The position numbers were made by a program, and so were the translations under genes. From positions 1 through 5,632 of the forward strand of contig JAFZKM010000227.1 of NCBI GenBank assembly GCA_017553665.1: a DNA stretch of 5,632 nt, written 5' to 3'. Below are positions 5,597 through 5,632 of this stretch, piece after piece (within the stretch, counting starts at the first letter, position 1; each line of letters starts with the position of its first letter). The notes under the pieces were generated by a model. It was not told the origin of the DNA, made no database searches, and saw nothing but the letters and a program-made list of their open reading frames with translations. Source of the DNA: Lachnospiraceae bacterium (GTDB lineage: Bacteria; Bacillota_A; Clostridia; Lachnospirales; Lachnospiraceae).

Positions 5597-5632
5597 CTCT
5601 AAATAACGTAAAGAAACCGGATATGCATCTGC

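Noticed and set aside
1..5632. The whole window as one novel defence or transport system
   Set aside because: The genes fall into separate units with different strands, promoters and composition. Each belongs to a known family, and nothing in the sequence ties them functionally.

Overview
The window looks like chromosomal DNA of a Firmicute of the class Clostridia, perhaps a Lachnospiraceae-like gut or rumen anaerobe. The basis is strong AGGAGG-type ribosome binding sites, a YczE-family membrane protein, split short-chain ChrA proteins, a LolD-type ATPase with a single large FtsX-like permease, and a ParE/RelE toxin of a type common in Clostridia. The taxon is inferred from protein style only.

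Layout. Bases 1-486 (+ strand) hold the end of an antitoxin gene and a complete RelE/ParE-superfamily toxin. From base 524 to the right edge every gene is on the - strand. Read in the direction of transcription (right to left) these are: an ABC ATPase (5580-4879), its FtsX-like permease (4868-2553), two overlapping half-size chromate-transporter-family genes (2495-1923 and 1926-1363), and a YczE-like integral membrane protein (1249-524). The toxin and yczE-like genes converge on a short AT-rich gap (487-523) that contains a small tandem repeat and no clear terminator.

There are probably three - strand transcription units. The ATPase and permease are tightly coupled, since the ATPase stop codon runs directly into the permease Shine-Dalgarno. 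They should form one type VII (MacB/LolCDE-like) mechanotransmission transporter. The two ChrA halves overlap by ATGA and have their own candidate promoter in the 57-base gap after the permease. They probably form an antiparallel heterodimer. The yczE-like gene has a good candidate promoter with a 17-base spacer, and a dyad at the expected start site.

I see no clearly undescribed multi-gene system. The points most worth a second look are the opposed charge patterns of the two ChrA halves, the palindromes at two promoters, a possible RBS-masking hairpin before the yczE-like gene, and the internal duplication in that protein. No rRNA, tRNA, CRISPR array, insertion sequence or transposase was seen. 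All - strand space from 524 to 5580 is coding except the gaps 1250-1362, 2496-2552 and 4869-4878.
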